Assembly (NCBI GenBank): GCA_945903545.1
Contig: CAMDOO010000011.1
Coordinates: forward strand, 1 to 54,378
DNA from: Opitutus sp. GAS368
Lineage (GTDB): Bacteria > Verrucomicrobiota > Verrucomicrobiia > Opitutales > Opitutaceae
Length of the DNA: 54,378 bases
Reading direction: 5' to 3'
The translations under genes and the position numbers were made by a program. This document shows positions 23,023 to 31,919 of this stretch, one piece after another (position 1 is the first letter of the stretch; each line of letters opens with the position of its first letter). Below the pieces are notes generated by a model. The model ran no database searches. It had not been told where the DNA came from and saw nothing but the letters and a program-made list of their open reading frames with translations.

Positions 23023-26000
23023 TCAGCCGATCACTTCGATCTGCTTCGGCTCCTTCGGAAAGAGGCGGCGGATCGAGTCCTCGAGTTCGTTCAGCTTCAT
23101 CGGCTTGGTGATGTAGTCATCCATGCCTGCGGCGAGGCAGACCTCGCGGTCGCCGACGAGGGCGTTGGCGGTGAGGGCGACGATCCGCGGCTGCCGGGCC
23201 TTGACGATGCGCTGGCGGATCTGGCGGGTGGCCTCGAGGCCGTCCATCTCGGGCATCTGGAGGTCCATGAGGACGAGCTGATAGGCGCGCTGCTCGACGG
23301 CGGAGACGGCCTCAAGTCCGTTGGCGACGGCATCGGCGCGGTATCCGAGGCGCTCGAGGAAGCGCAGGGCGACCTTCTGGTTCACCATGTTGTCCTCCGC
23401 GAGCAGGATACTCAGCGGGTAGGAGACCGCGAAGAGTCCCGGGGCGGTGGCCGGGGCGGTGGGCGCTGGTGCCGGGGCGACGTTGAACAGGGACGCCAGG
23501 GCGTGGCCGAGGGCCGAGGTCTTGACCGGCTTGGCGATGTAGGCGGTGGGCCTGCTGCCGGGAAGCACGCCGGGGGCGCTCTGGCCGAACGGCAGGAGGA
23601 ACAGGCGGGGCACTCCCGTGCGCTCGAGGAGGCCGAGGAAAGCCTCCGATTCATTGGCCAGCCGGTCGGCCACGACCAGGGCGAGGGGTTGGCCCGCCTG
23701 GCCGGCCGCCGCGATGGCCGCCGCGGGATCGCCGGCCACCAGGCAGGCCGCGCCCCGCGACTCGAAGTACGTGCGCAGGCGGCGCTGGGTGACGAGGTGG
23801 GGCTCGACGACGAGGACGAGGCCGGAACGCAGGTCCGGCGGCAGCGGGGCGGGCGCGGCCCCGGCGGGGATGGGCGTGGCCACCGTCTCGATGGTGAAGA
23901 TGATCTTGGTGCCTTGGCCGGATGCGCTCTCGGCCCGGATATCGCCGCCCATCAGGGCGCACAGGCGCTGGCAGATGGCGAGTCCGAGGCCGGTGCCGCC
24001 GTATTTCCGCGTGGTGGACGAGTCGACCTGCGAGAAGGCCTTGAAGAGCCGGTTCATCCGGTCCGGGGCGATGCCGATGCCGGTGTCGCGCACGCTGAAC
24101 TCCAGCCGGACCGGGCCCTCGTCCGCGGCGGCCGGGGGCGTGAGCCGGCGGATTTCCACGGAGATGCTGCCGGTCGGCGTGAACTTGACCGCGTTGTTGG
24201 CGAGGTTGACGAAGATCTGGCGGAGGCGGGTGGAGTCGCCCACGATCCAGGCCGGCACGTCGGGCGCGATGTCGTAGGTGAGCTCGATGCGCTTGGCGGC
24301 GGCATCAAGGGAGGAAAGGTCGAGCGCTTCCTCGACGCAGGCGGAAAGCTCGAAGGGCACGCGCTCGAGCTCAAGTTTGCCGGACTCGACCTTGGAAAAG
24401 TCGAGGATGTCGTTGATGATCGTGAGCAGGGCCTCGCCGGAGTTGCGGATGGTGGTGACGAATTCCCGCTGCTCGTTCGTCAGCTTCGTGTCCTGCAGCA
24501 GGCTGGTCATGCCGATCACGCCGTTCATTGGCGTGCGGATCTCGTGGGACATCGACGCGAGGAAGTTCGACTTGGTGCGCGAGGCCTCGTCGGCCACGGC
24601 CTTGGCGTGGCGCAGGGCCTGCTCGGTTTCCACGCGGGCGGTGATGTCCGCGAGCATGGCGATGAAGTTCTCGAGCTGCCCGGCCTGGTTGCGCACCGGC
24701 TGGATCTCGAGCTGCAGGTCGAAGCGCCGGCCGGACTTGGAGTAGTTGACAATGTCCGCGCTGAGCCCGCGGCCGCTGCGGATGGCGGCCTGGACCCGGC
24801 GGACGGTCCACTTGTTGGTTTCCGGCCCGGCCATGAAGTCGACCGGGTTGCGGCCGATCACCTCGGAGAGGGGGTGCTCCATGATGCGGGTGAAGCTCTC
24901 GTTGACCCACTCGATGCGGCCGTCGATGGAGCAGATGATGACGAGGTTGTCCGTGCGCGCGGCGACGAGCGACAGCTTGCGGGCGACGGCCTGGCTGGCG
25001 CGGAGGGCTTCCTCGGCCTGCTTGCGCTCGGAGATGTCCTGCACCGTGCCGACAATGCGGGTCGGGACGCCGCGGTCGCCCGGGGCGATGGCGCGGGTCC
25101 GCATGTAGACCCAGTGCCAGGCCCCGCTCTGGCTGCGGACGCGGAACTCGGGGTCGGCGAAGGGCTGGGCCCCGCTCACGAGGGAATCGATCCGGTCCCG
25201 GTAGTTGCGCAGGTCGTCCAGGTGGATCAGCGACTGCCAGGTGTCGACCGTCGCGGGCATGCGGGCAGCGTCGTAGCCGAGCATGGCCCAGAGGCCGGGG
25301 CTGTAGTAGACGTTGTTTACCCCGAGGGTCCATTCGAAGATGCCGATCTGGGTGGAATCGAGGGCGAGGCGCAGGCGTTCCTCGGCGGACTTCAGCCGGC
25401 CCTCGACGCGGCGGCGCTCCTCGTTCTCGCTCGAGAGGCGCGCGTTCGTGTCCTCGGCGAGCAGCTGGCCGGCGAAGGACCGGCTGGCGAGGTGAACGGT
25501 CAGGCCGAGCAGGAAGGTGATGCCGATGCCGCAGAAGAGCGCCAGCTCGGGCAGGTAGCCGCGGACCTCAGTCCGGTGCTCCTCGTCCGGGGTCACCACG
25601 AACTCAATCTCGCGGCCGGCGATCGTCTCCGGCTGGTAGACGGTGGATTTGGCGTCCGGGGTGGCCTCCTCCAGGTGCTCGAAGACCCGCGCGTTCCCGG
25701 CGCCGATGATGATACTGAAGCTGGGGACGGCCGCACTGGTGATGCGCTCGAAGAACTGCCGGGCGGAAAACTCCGCCACGGCGACCGTCGTGGTGCGGCC
25801 GTCCTGCAGGAGGGGCACGTAGATGGCGAAGACCAGCCCGCGGGTGGGATGGGGCACCGGGTCCGAGATGAACGTTTCCTGCAGCTGGGCCGCCCGGTCG
25901 AGCGCGGTCCTCCGCACCTGGTTGCCCCCGTGGTCGAGGTTGCGGACGCCCTCGTTGCCATCCTCCGGGTAAAACCAACCGGTGCGGCGGGTGACGGGGT

Positions 26001-26943
26001 CGACCTGCTGCAGGTTGACCAGCTCGGGAAAAAATTTCCGCAAGCGGGAATAGTCGGCGTTCCGGATTCCCGCGCTGCTGCCCGACCTGGCCCAATCGGC
26101 AACCGTGTTGGTGAGGAGGGTGACGCGATCGGCGAACTCCTTCCGGGTGTCGGCGACGAGCTTGTTGACCTGTTCCCGCGTGTCGATGCCGACGAAGCGG
26201 CGCTCGCGTTCACGCAGGCCGATCCAGAGGACGAGGGTCACGGTCAGGCAGCCGATGATGGCGGGCAGCGGGGCCCAGGCGGGCGGGCCGGCGCGCACGC
26301 GCTGGCTGTCCTTCCAGGCGAGGGTCAGGCTCGCGGCGCCGATGAGCGCGAGGATGATGGCGTCGGGATAACGGACGGGGACCTGTCCGCCCCAGAGGTA
26401 GACGGTCTCGTTCTGCAGGAGCTGGCCGAGGAAGGAGGTGCTGCCGATGGCAATCGCGGCCGAGCCGGTGCCGGCGGCGAGCGCGCGATACCAGCGGCGG
26501 CCGACGCGGCTGCTGCGCAGCACGAGCGTGAGGCCGGCGAGGAAGATCCCGGCGGAGACGACCACGGCGGTCTGCCCGGGGGTGGTGCCGTCCGCGGGCA
26601 GTTGCGCCAGGCGGCCGGGGGTGAGGATTTCATCGAGCCCGAAGCTGCGGCCGAGCAAGGTCTCCAGCAGCGCGACCCCGCCGAGGACGAGGGGCAGCAG
26701 GCCGAACCAGGCCGCCTGGGCGAGGCGGAGCTCGAACGCCGTCAGTACCAGCCCGATCACCAGTCCCGCCAGGGCGACATTGAGCTTGGGCAGCTGCCAT
26801 CCGGGATGCTGGGCGAAGTTGATCCCGAAATCGAGGTACCCAATGGCCAGGAAAAGGACGCTCGCCCCCGTCAGTCCCAAGGCCAGCCCCAGCGAGAGCC
26901 GTTCCAGCCCGGAACGGCGGGGCAACGTGGGCAAAGTGGGCAT
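23023..26943 (-). CDS. Hybrid sensor histidine kinase with two PAS and two receiver domains
   Basis: A 1306-residue membrane kinase. Residues 1-245 carry about seven hydrophobic segments. About 250-460 is an extracytoplasmic sensor of CHASE type. One helix follows at 465-487. PAS domains are at about 520-640 and 650-770. The dimerization domain has phospho-acceptor His800 (SHEIRTPMNG), and the ATPase domain spans about 900-1020 (NLANNAVKF, DTGIGI, GGTGLGLAI). Receiver 1 (about 1040-1155) is degenerate: the acidic cluster is VVEP and the phosphorylation region reads VVADRLANES. Receiver 2 (about 1178-1295) is complete, with Asp1227 (LMDLQMP) and KP at 1280-1281. It phosphorylates itself on an unknown signal and relays to receiver 2. 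No response-regulator gene is adjacent. Confidence 0.92.
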   Translation of the reverse strand: MPTLPTLPRRSGLERLSLGLALGLTGASVLFLAIGYLDFGINFAQHPGWQLPKLNVALAGLVIGLVLTAFELRLAQAAWFGLLPLVLGGVALLETLLGRSFGLDEILTPGRLAQLPADGTTPGQTAVVVSAGIFLAGLTLVLRSSRVGRRWYRALAAGTGSAAIAIGSTSFLGQLLQNETVYLWGGQVPVRYPDAIILALIGAASLTLAWKDSQRVRAGPPAWAPLPAIIGCLTVTLVLWIGLRERERRFVGIDTREQVNKLVADTRKEFADRVTLLTNTVADWARSGSSAGIRNADYSRLRKFFPELVNLQQVDPVTRRTGWFYPEDGNEGVRNLDHGGNQVRRTALDRAAQLQETFISDPVPHPTRGLVFAIYVPLLQDGRTTTVAVAEFSARQFFERITSAAVPSFSIIIGAGNARVFEHLEEATPDAKSTVYQPETIAGREIEFVVTPDEEHRTEVRGYLPELALFCGIGITFLLGLTVHLASRSFAGQLLAEDTNARLSSENEERRRVEGRLKSAEERLRLALDSTQIGIFEWTLGVNNVYYSPGLWAMLGYDAARMPATVDTWQSLIHLDDLRNYRDRIDSLVSGAQPFADPEFRVRSQSGAWHWVYMRTRAIAPGDRGVPTRIVGTVQDISERKQAEEALRASQAVARKLSLVAARTDNLVIICSIDGRIEWVNESFTRIMEHPLSEVIGRNPVDFMAGPETNKWTVRRVQAAIRSGRGLSADIVNYSKSGRRFDLQLEIQPVRNQAGQLENFIAMLADITARVETEQALRHAKAVADEASRTKSNFLASMSHEIRTPMNGVIGMTSLLQDTKLTNEQREFVTTIRNSGEALLTIINDILDFSKVESGKLELERVPFELSACVEEALDLSSLDAAAKRIELTYDIAPDVPAWIVGDSTRLRQIFVNLANNAVKFTPTGSISVEIRRLTPPAAADEGPVRLEFSVRDTGIGIAPDRMNRLFKAFSQVDSSTTRKYGGTGLGLAICQRLCALMGGDIRAESASGQGTKIIFTIETVATPIPAGAAPAPLPPDLRSGLVLVVEPHLVTQRRLRTYFESRGAACLVAGDPAAAIAAAGQAGQPLALVVADRLANESEAFLGLLERTGVPRLFLLPFGQSAPGVLPGSRPTAYIAKPVKTSALGHALASLFNVAPAPAPTAPATAPGLFAVSYPLSILLAEDNMVNQKVALRFLERLGYRADAVANGLEAVSAVEQRAYQLVLMDLQMPEMDGLEATRQIRQRIVKARQPRIVALTANALVGDREVCLAAGMDDYITKPMKLNELEDSIRRLFPKEPKQIEVIG

Positions 26944-27032
26944 GGTGGGTTGCTTACCCTGCTAGGGTTTGGGCCCACCTAGGGCAATGGGTTTTCTCCA
27001 CGCGGGTGGAACTACCCGGAAGCCGCCGGGCA

Positions 27033-29831
27033 TCATGGTGACGCCGGTGGAGTGGACGCCGGCGGGATGACGGGCGGAGTGGCGGACGGCACCTCACCGC
27101 CGTTCACGGGGGACTCCGCGCGCGGCTGCTCCCGGGCGGTCTGGGATGCCCCGAGCGACCACGCGGGCTTGCTGAGCGTGCCGCCGAGGTGGACCTCGAA
27201 CAGGCCCGAGAGCGGGCGGGTGAGCAGATCCAGCGGTTTCAGGAGCGGATTCTGACTCTCGCTGAAGGGGTAGGCCTTGGCGTTGAAATCGAGGGCGTAG
27301 GTCTGGAGGTTGTAGGTGCCCTGCGCGTCGATGCCGGAATTCGCGCCGGTCAGCTTGGCGTCGGGGAGGCGGAGCAGGGGGCCGTCGAGTTCCAGCGGCG
27401 TCTGCAGGCGGGTGACGCGGAGCGACAAGACAGTCAGCAACTCGGAGAGCGGGCCGAGGAGGGGGACCTCGAAGAGGCGCGCGCCGGACAGCTCGGCCTG
27501 GCCGCGGCCCTTCAGGCCGAAGGGATTGTTCGACGGGCCCTCGCCGGTGGCGGTGAGGTCGACGGTCACGTCGGCCGCCTTGACCACGTAGGCGCTTTTT
27601 TCGGTGCGCGGTGTGCCCGTGCGCTTGGCGGTGTAGGCATCCAACGCCTCGGCCGCCGGCCCGAGTTTCGCGCCCTTGAGCGCGTAGTCGAAGTGCAGGA
27701 GTTGCTGCGCGCCCCGGCCGTTCAGCCAGACCCGGCCGGTGCCCTTGCCGCCGGCGAAGTCGACGTCGGGCAGGACGTTGATGTCGTCGCCCTTCACGTC
27801 GGCGGTGAAGCGGACATTCGTCACGGGGAAGTCGAAGACCTCGACGGTCCCGGGGCTGCTGCCGGTGAGCTGCACGGTGGGCGAGGCGTCCGCCGTGACC
27901 GGGTCGTAGTCGAGGCGACCTTCGACCTTGAGCTGCGGGGCGACCTGGAAACGGAAGGGGGCCGCGATGCGCCGGCCGGTGTTGCCGAGGATGGGCGCGA
28001 CCTCGTTCGGGTCGATGCCCTGGGCGTCCACCCTGAAGTCCAGCCGGGTGGGCTGGCGGGTGACGGGATCCGACCAGCGGGCAAAGGTGCCGTGGGCGGT
28101 GCCGCCCCGGTGGCTGACCGCCAGTTCGCGCGCCTCGTAGTATTGGGGCCGGATGAAGAGGACGGTGCGCACACGGTCGAGCGGCACGGCGTGGATCGCG
28201 GGTTGGTCGGCGGCGACGGAGATGTAGACTGTCGTCAGGTCGGGCTGGCCCCAGCGGCCGGCAACCTCGACATTGGCTGCGGGGAGGGCCGCGGAAAAAT
28301 CAAAGTGGGAGAACAGCCGGGGCCACCAGTCGCGGAACCAGGGGCTGATCGCCGCGGGCGCGAGGCGGCCCTCGAGGAGGAAGCGGAAATCCCTGGTCGC
28401 GGTGTCCATCGTGTACGTGCCGCCGGCGACGCTGGCGCCGGTCTTGAGCACGATCTCGCTGGCCACGAGGGAAGTGCCGGCCAAGGCAACCCGGCCGCGC
28501 GCCTCGGCCAGGGGCACGCCGCGGACCGTGGCCTCCTCCGCGTCGAGGCGGACGGTCGCGGCCGCCAGTTTCCAGCCGGCGTCGAGCCGGACCGTGGCCG
28601 CGACGTCCACCGGCTGCCCGAGGCGGATCCAGGCGCCGAGATCGCGCCCGACGGCGGCGGACAGCGGCGGAATCAGGCCGGGTCCGACCCGGGAGCGCAG
28701 TTCCGCCTCGGCGCTGCGCGCGGCGGGGTCGACGGCGAGGTCGGCGAAGACCGCGGTGTCGGCCAGCTCGGTGGCGACGCTGCCGCGCAGCAGGGGGGTG
28801 AGCGACCGGCTGATCGCGTAGGTGTTGCCGAGCGGCTGCGGCAGGAGGGCGGTCGCGACCGACCGGGCCGTCGCCTCGAACTCGTCGGGCGCATAGTTCC
28901 ACTGGCCGGGGACCAGGTTGACCGTGCCGCGGATCCGGCCGCGGGGGCCGGTCACGACGGTGGCGCCCGCGAACTTCAGCTCGGCCGCCTGGGCCTCCAG
29001 CTGCACCTTGGCGACCGTGGTCCCGCCGAGGGGGAAGCGCGTGGCGACGCTCACGGCGCGGGCGGAGAAGGCGAACGGCTGGTCGAGTTGCACCGCGGTG
29101 GCGAACAGGCCCGCCTCGACGATCACCGCGTGGGCGTCGGAGGAAGTCAGCACGAGCCGCACCTCGGCGTCCTCCACACGCTCGAGCCGGCGGAGGGCGG
29201 TGGAAATCTCGTGGCTGAGGCGGGGATACTCGCGGGCGAGGTAATCGGCCACGGGCAGCGGGGCGTCGCGCTTTTCCTGCCAGGCCGGGATGGGGATGAC
29301 GCCGGTGGCGGTGACGCCGATGTTGCCGACCCGCGTGTGCAGCTGGCGCAGCTCGATCTCCCGGGGGCGCAGGATGAGCGTGGCCTCCAGGTTGCGGATC
29401 ACGGGCTCGGCCCGCCCGGTGGCGGAGAGCATGGCCGGCTCGAAGAGGGAGACGCCGCTCAGCTGGATCTCCTCGGGCTCGATTACGCCGGTGGCGAGGG
29501 ACCAGGGGTCGAGGCGGAGGTAGATCAACCGCGCGGTGGCGAGCGGCTCGCGGAAGGCGGGGGTCGAGAGCTTGAAATCCTCGAGGATGATCCGGCCGGT
29601 CGGATCGAAGACCGTGCGCCCGAAGGTGGCGTGGAGGTCCGACGCCGCGAGCCGGCTCTCGAGGGCGCGCAGGACGAAGTCGGGCACGGCCAGCTCGCTC
29701 GAGCGGACCCACCAGACCTGGAGCCCGAGCAGGCATAGCAGCGCCAGCCAGCCGGTCCACACGACGAAGGACCAGAGGCCCGAGCTGAGCCAACGGGTGG
29801 TGCGCCAGCCGAATTGCAGGGCGGACTTCAT
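27033..29831 (-). CDS. AsmA-like large membrane-anchored protein
   Basis: A 932-residue protein. One N-terminal membrane anchor (about 20-45, LWSFVVWTGWLALLCLLGLQVWW) is followed by a long periplasmic beta-rich region. Early DPTGRIILEDFKLSTPAFREPLATARLIYLRLDPWSL is typical of AsmA/TamB-like repeats. The C-terminal part has GLKGRGQAELSGARLFEVPLLGPLSELL and LLRLPDAKLTGANSGIDAQGTYNLQTYALDFNAKAYPFS, the AsmA-like C-terminal pattern. Such bridge-like proteins are associated with phospholipid transfer or outer membrane assembly. The tail after about residue 895 is Pro/Ser/Thr rich. It is transcribed away from the DUF4340 gene with a 161-nt gap holding two hairpins. Confidence 0.75.
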   Translation of the reverse strand: MKSALQFGWRTTRWLSSGLWSFVVWTGWLALLCLLGLQVWWVRSSELAVPDFVLRALESRLAASDLHATFGRTVFDPTGRIILEDFKLSTPAFREPLATARLIYLRLDPWSLATGVIEPEEIQLSGVSLFEPAMLSATGRAEPVIRNLEATLILRPREIELRQLHTRVGNIGVTATGVIPIPAWQEKRDAPLPVADYLAREYPRLSHEISTALRRLERVEDAEVRLVLTSSDAHAVIVEAGLFATAVQLDQPFAFSARAVSVATRFPLGGTTVAKVQLEAQAAELKFAGATVVTGPRGRIRGTVNLVPGQWNYAPDEFEATARSVATALLPQPLGNTYAISRSLTPLLRGSVATELADTAVFADLAVDPAARSAEAELRSRVGPGLIPPLSAAVGRDLGAWIRLGQPVDVAATVRLDAGWKLAAATVRLDAEEATVRGVPLAEARGRVALAGTSLVASEIVLKTGASVAGGTYTMDTATRDFRFLLEGRLAPAAISPWFRDWWPRLFSHFDFSAALPAANVEVAGRWGQPDLTTVYISVAADQPAIHAVPLDRVRTVLFIRPQYYEARELAVSHRGGTAHGTFARWSDPVTRQPTRLDFRVDAQGIDPNEVAPILGNTGRRIAAPFRFQVAPQLKVEGRLDYDPVTADASPTVQLTGSSPGTVEVFDFPVTNVRFTADVKGDDINVLPDVDFAGGKGTGRVWLNGRGAQQLLHFDYALKGAKLGPAAEALDAYTAKRTGTPRTEKSAYVVKAADVTVDLTATGEGPSNNPFGLKGRGQAELSGARLFEVPLLGPLSELLTVLSLRVTRLQTPLELDGPLLRLPDAKLTGANSGIDAQGTYNLQTYALDFNAKAYPFSESQNPLLKPLDLLTRPLSGLFEVHLGGTLSKPAWSLGASQTAREQPRAESPVNGGEVPSATPPVIPPASTPPASP

Positions 29832-29852
29832 CGCGCGCTCCGCGCCTAGCCC

Positions 29853-29884
29853 GAACGTTTCACACGCAGACGTGTGAAATGTTC
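29853..29884. terminator. Strong hairpin GAACGTTTCACACG/CGTGTGAAATGTTC
   Basis: Arms 29853-29866 and 29871-29884 pair at 13 of 14 positions around a 4-nt loop. It is followed by two 13-nt mini-hairpins of the form NCGAC-TTK-GTCGN (CCGACTTTGTCGG and GCGACTTGGTCGC). It lies directly upstream of the AsmA-like start, in the leader of that gene. It may be an attenuator or processing site; no T-run is present. Confidence 0.5.
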
Positions 29885-29946
29885 GCCCGGTCGGGCCGAC
29901 TTTGTCGGGACGAGCCGCGACTTGGTCGCTCCGCCGCGGGGGCGGA

Positions 29947-29990
29947 CGGATATTTCGGTGGAATCTGCCTTCATGGGCGTGAAATATCCG
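29947..29990 (-). terminator. Hairpin CGGATATTTC/GAAATATCCG after the DUF4340 gene
   Basis: A perfect 10-bp inverted repeat (29947-29956 with 29981-29990) ends 3 nt beyond the DUF4340 stop codon on the minus strand. It has a 24-nt loop and no T-run. Its placement fits a 3' end-stabilising hairpin or weak terminator of the Gld-like operon. Confidence 0.5.
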
Positions 29991-29992
29991 GG

Positions 29993-31909
29993 CTAGCGGC
30001 CGCGGCCGGGGGCCCCGGGATCCGTGGGCGCGCTGATGATCCGCCAGAGCGGATCGATCAGGGCCTGCGGCAGCCGCCAGATGGCGCGGAATTCCTCGGC
30101 GCCGGCGAACTGCACGGTGCCGCCGGTCCGCTCGCTGAGCATGAGGGTGGTGGTTGTGGTCTGCGTGGCCCCGACCCCGGCCACGAGCGCGATGTCCATC
30201 TCCAGTTTGTAGGCCCAGGGCCGGTCGGCGTTGTCCACGCGCACCGTCGGGCCGAAGGCATCGGCGACGAAACTCTCGGCGCGGAGGGACTGGAGCTGGG
30301 GCAGCAGCTCCGTCACCGCGGCGGGCACCGGGCCCGCCGGGTCGGCGAGGTTTTGGTTGAGGAGGACGGCCTGGTTTGATTCCTGGGTGAGCCGCAGCCG
30401 CGTGAGGCGCGCCGCCCCGCCGCTGGGCAGTTCGCGGATCAGACGGTTGCGGTAGTCGAGGGGCCGGAGCGAGGCGTCGTCCACGATCTCGGGCCGGACC
30501 TCAAAGATGGTCGGAGAGTCGCCGCTCGCAAAGTGGGCGCGGACCTTCTGGCGGTCGCGAGCGTAGCCCAGTTCGAGCCGCCGGGGCGGCTGGCCGGTGC
30601 CGAGGTTTAGGGTGATAACCCGCTCCGGCCGGTTGAAGCCCCAGTTCTCCAGGTCGGCGCCGCTGGGGGCCTCGGTGACGAAATCGACGGCCACGAGCTC
30701 GAGGAGGCGGGCGAGGAGGCGGTCGATCACGGCGGGGTCAGCCGACGGCGTGTTGGCGGCGGCCGCGCCGGCGCCCTGCACGACGTGCCACGAGGGGAGC
30801 GCCCCGGGACCGGCCTCGAGTCGCTGGAGGGTGAGCGCTTCGGCGCCGCCGCCGCTGAGGCCGATGGCGGTGACGGCGCGGGCGTCGAGATCGGCGAAAA
30901 GGCGGCGCTCGCGCAGCTCCTGGGTGGATTTCTGCAGGAGATTCTCAAGGGTCGCGGGCAGGACGACGGTGAAGGGGGCGCTGGTCGCGGGCTGGTTGTT
31001 GCGCGTGGTCTCGAGGGTCGCGTAGTACTCGGTGTCGCCGGTGGATTCCGGGGCGGCGGCGCGGGCGACGGGCGCCCCGACATTGAGGATCTCGGTGCGA
31101 TTGTTGCCCTGCAGGGTCACGCGCAGGTTGGCGGTGAGGGCGTCGGCCGGCGGCGGGGGCGGGAAGGATTTGACCCGCAGGTTGGCCAGCCCGGTGACCG
31201 CGCGCAGGGTGGCCTGGTCGTTGGCCCGGGCGCGGACGGGGGAGAGGAACTGCCAGCGGTTCGCGGCATCGCGCTCGATGCGGTTCGGCTGGGTGGCGGC
31301 GGCCCGGATGTTCAGGCCCTTGACCTCGGTGGCGCCGATGGAGAAGAGGGCGTCGCTGCGCAGCTGGTCCGCCGGCTTGATCAGGACTTCGGCGAGGCGG
31401 TTGCTGACGACGTGGATCCACTTCCGGTCGGGCGACAGCACGTAGAGACGCTTGCCGTCGGGGGTGGCGGCGCCCACCTGCAGGGAAAGGGCGCCGGCAC
31501 CGGATTCGTTCGCACTGAAGGTCACGGTCAGGCGCGGCTCGGCGAGGCCGTAGGTCGCCAGGGTGACGCGGTTCTTGGCGAGTTCGGATTCCTCGGCGCT
31601 GAAGCTGGTCTCGTGTTCCAGCCGCTCGAGGGCCGTGAGGAGGCTGTTCACCGCAAAGGGATTGGCCGGCCACACGATGGGCTTGGTGAGCAGCCAGCCG
31701 TCGGCCGCCTGCCGGCGCAGGTCCACCGGGGTCGGGACCGCCGGTCCGGAAATCTGGATCAACTGGAGATTGGCCGCGGTCGCGCCGAGGACGAGCGAGC
31801 CCTTCTCGACGAGTTCGCGCTCGGTCTGCCAGTGGCGCTCGAACTTGAAGATGTAGAAGAACAGCGCGACGTTCAGGAAGACGAGGAAGAGCGTGACTTT
31901 GGTGCGCAT
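29993..31909 (-). CDS. DUF4340 domain protein of a Gld-like operon
   Basis: A 638-residue protein. A single N-terminal membrane helix (VTLFLVFLNVALFFYIF) is followed by a periplasmic region with DUF4340-type repeats: ISGPAVPTPVDLRRQAADGWLLTKP, LATYGLAEPRLTVTFS, GAATPDGKRLYVLSPDRKWIHVVSNRL, and a second set near 400-470 (WGFNRPERVITLNLG). The function of the domain is unknown, but it commonly follows GldG-like genes, as here: the GldG-like stop and this ATG are 10 nt apart. It probably works with the ABC transporter at the inner membrane. Confidence 0.85.
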   Translation of the reverse strand: MRTKVTLFLVFLNVALFFYIFKFERHWQTERELVEKGSLVLGATAANLQLIQISGPAVPTPVDLRRQAADGWLLTKPIVWPANPFAVNSLLTALERLEHETSFSAEESELAKNRVTLATYGLAEPRLTVTFSANESGAGALSLQVGAATPDGKRLYVLSPDRKWIHVVSNRLAEVLIKPADQLRSDALFSIGATEVKGLNIRAAATQPNRIERDAANRWQFLSPVRARANDQATLRAVTGLANLRVKSFPPPPPADALTANLRVTLQGNNRTEILNVGAPVARAAAPESTGDTEYYATLETTRNNQPATSAPFTVVLPATLENLLQKSTQELRERRLFADLDARAVTAIGLSGGGAEALTLQRLEAGPGALPSWHVVQGAGAAAANTPSADPAVIDRLLARLLELVAVDFVTEAPSGADLENWGFNRPERVITLNLGTGQPPRRLELGYARDRQKVRAHFASGDSPTIFEVRPEIVDDASLRPLDYRNRLIRELPSGGAARLTRLRLTQESNQAVLLNQNLADPAGPVPAAVTELLPQLQSLRAESFVADAFGPTVRVDNADRPWAYKLEMDIALVAGVGATQTTTTTLMLSERTGGTVQFAGAEEFRAIWRLPQALIDPLWRIISAPTDPGAPGRGR

Positions 31910-31919
31910 GGCGTCGGGT

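Noticed and set aside
22903-26982. Very long open frame on the plus strand opposite the histidine kinase
   Set aside because: It is the antisense of a clearly recognisable multidomain kinase. Its translation is rich in Gly/Asp/Glu/Arg with no family motifs, as expected from GC-rich codon bias.
27189-29738. Long open frame on the plus strand opposite the AsmA-like gene
   Set aside because: Same reason: a low-complexity Gly/Asp/Arg/Glu translation opposite a gene with a membrane anchor and family motifs.
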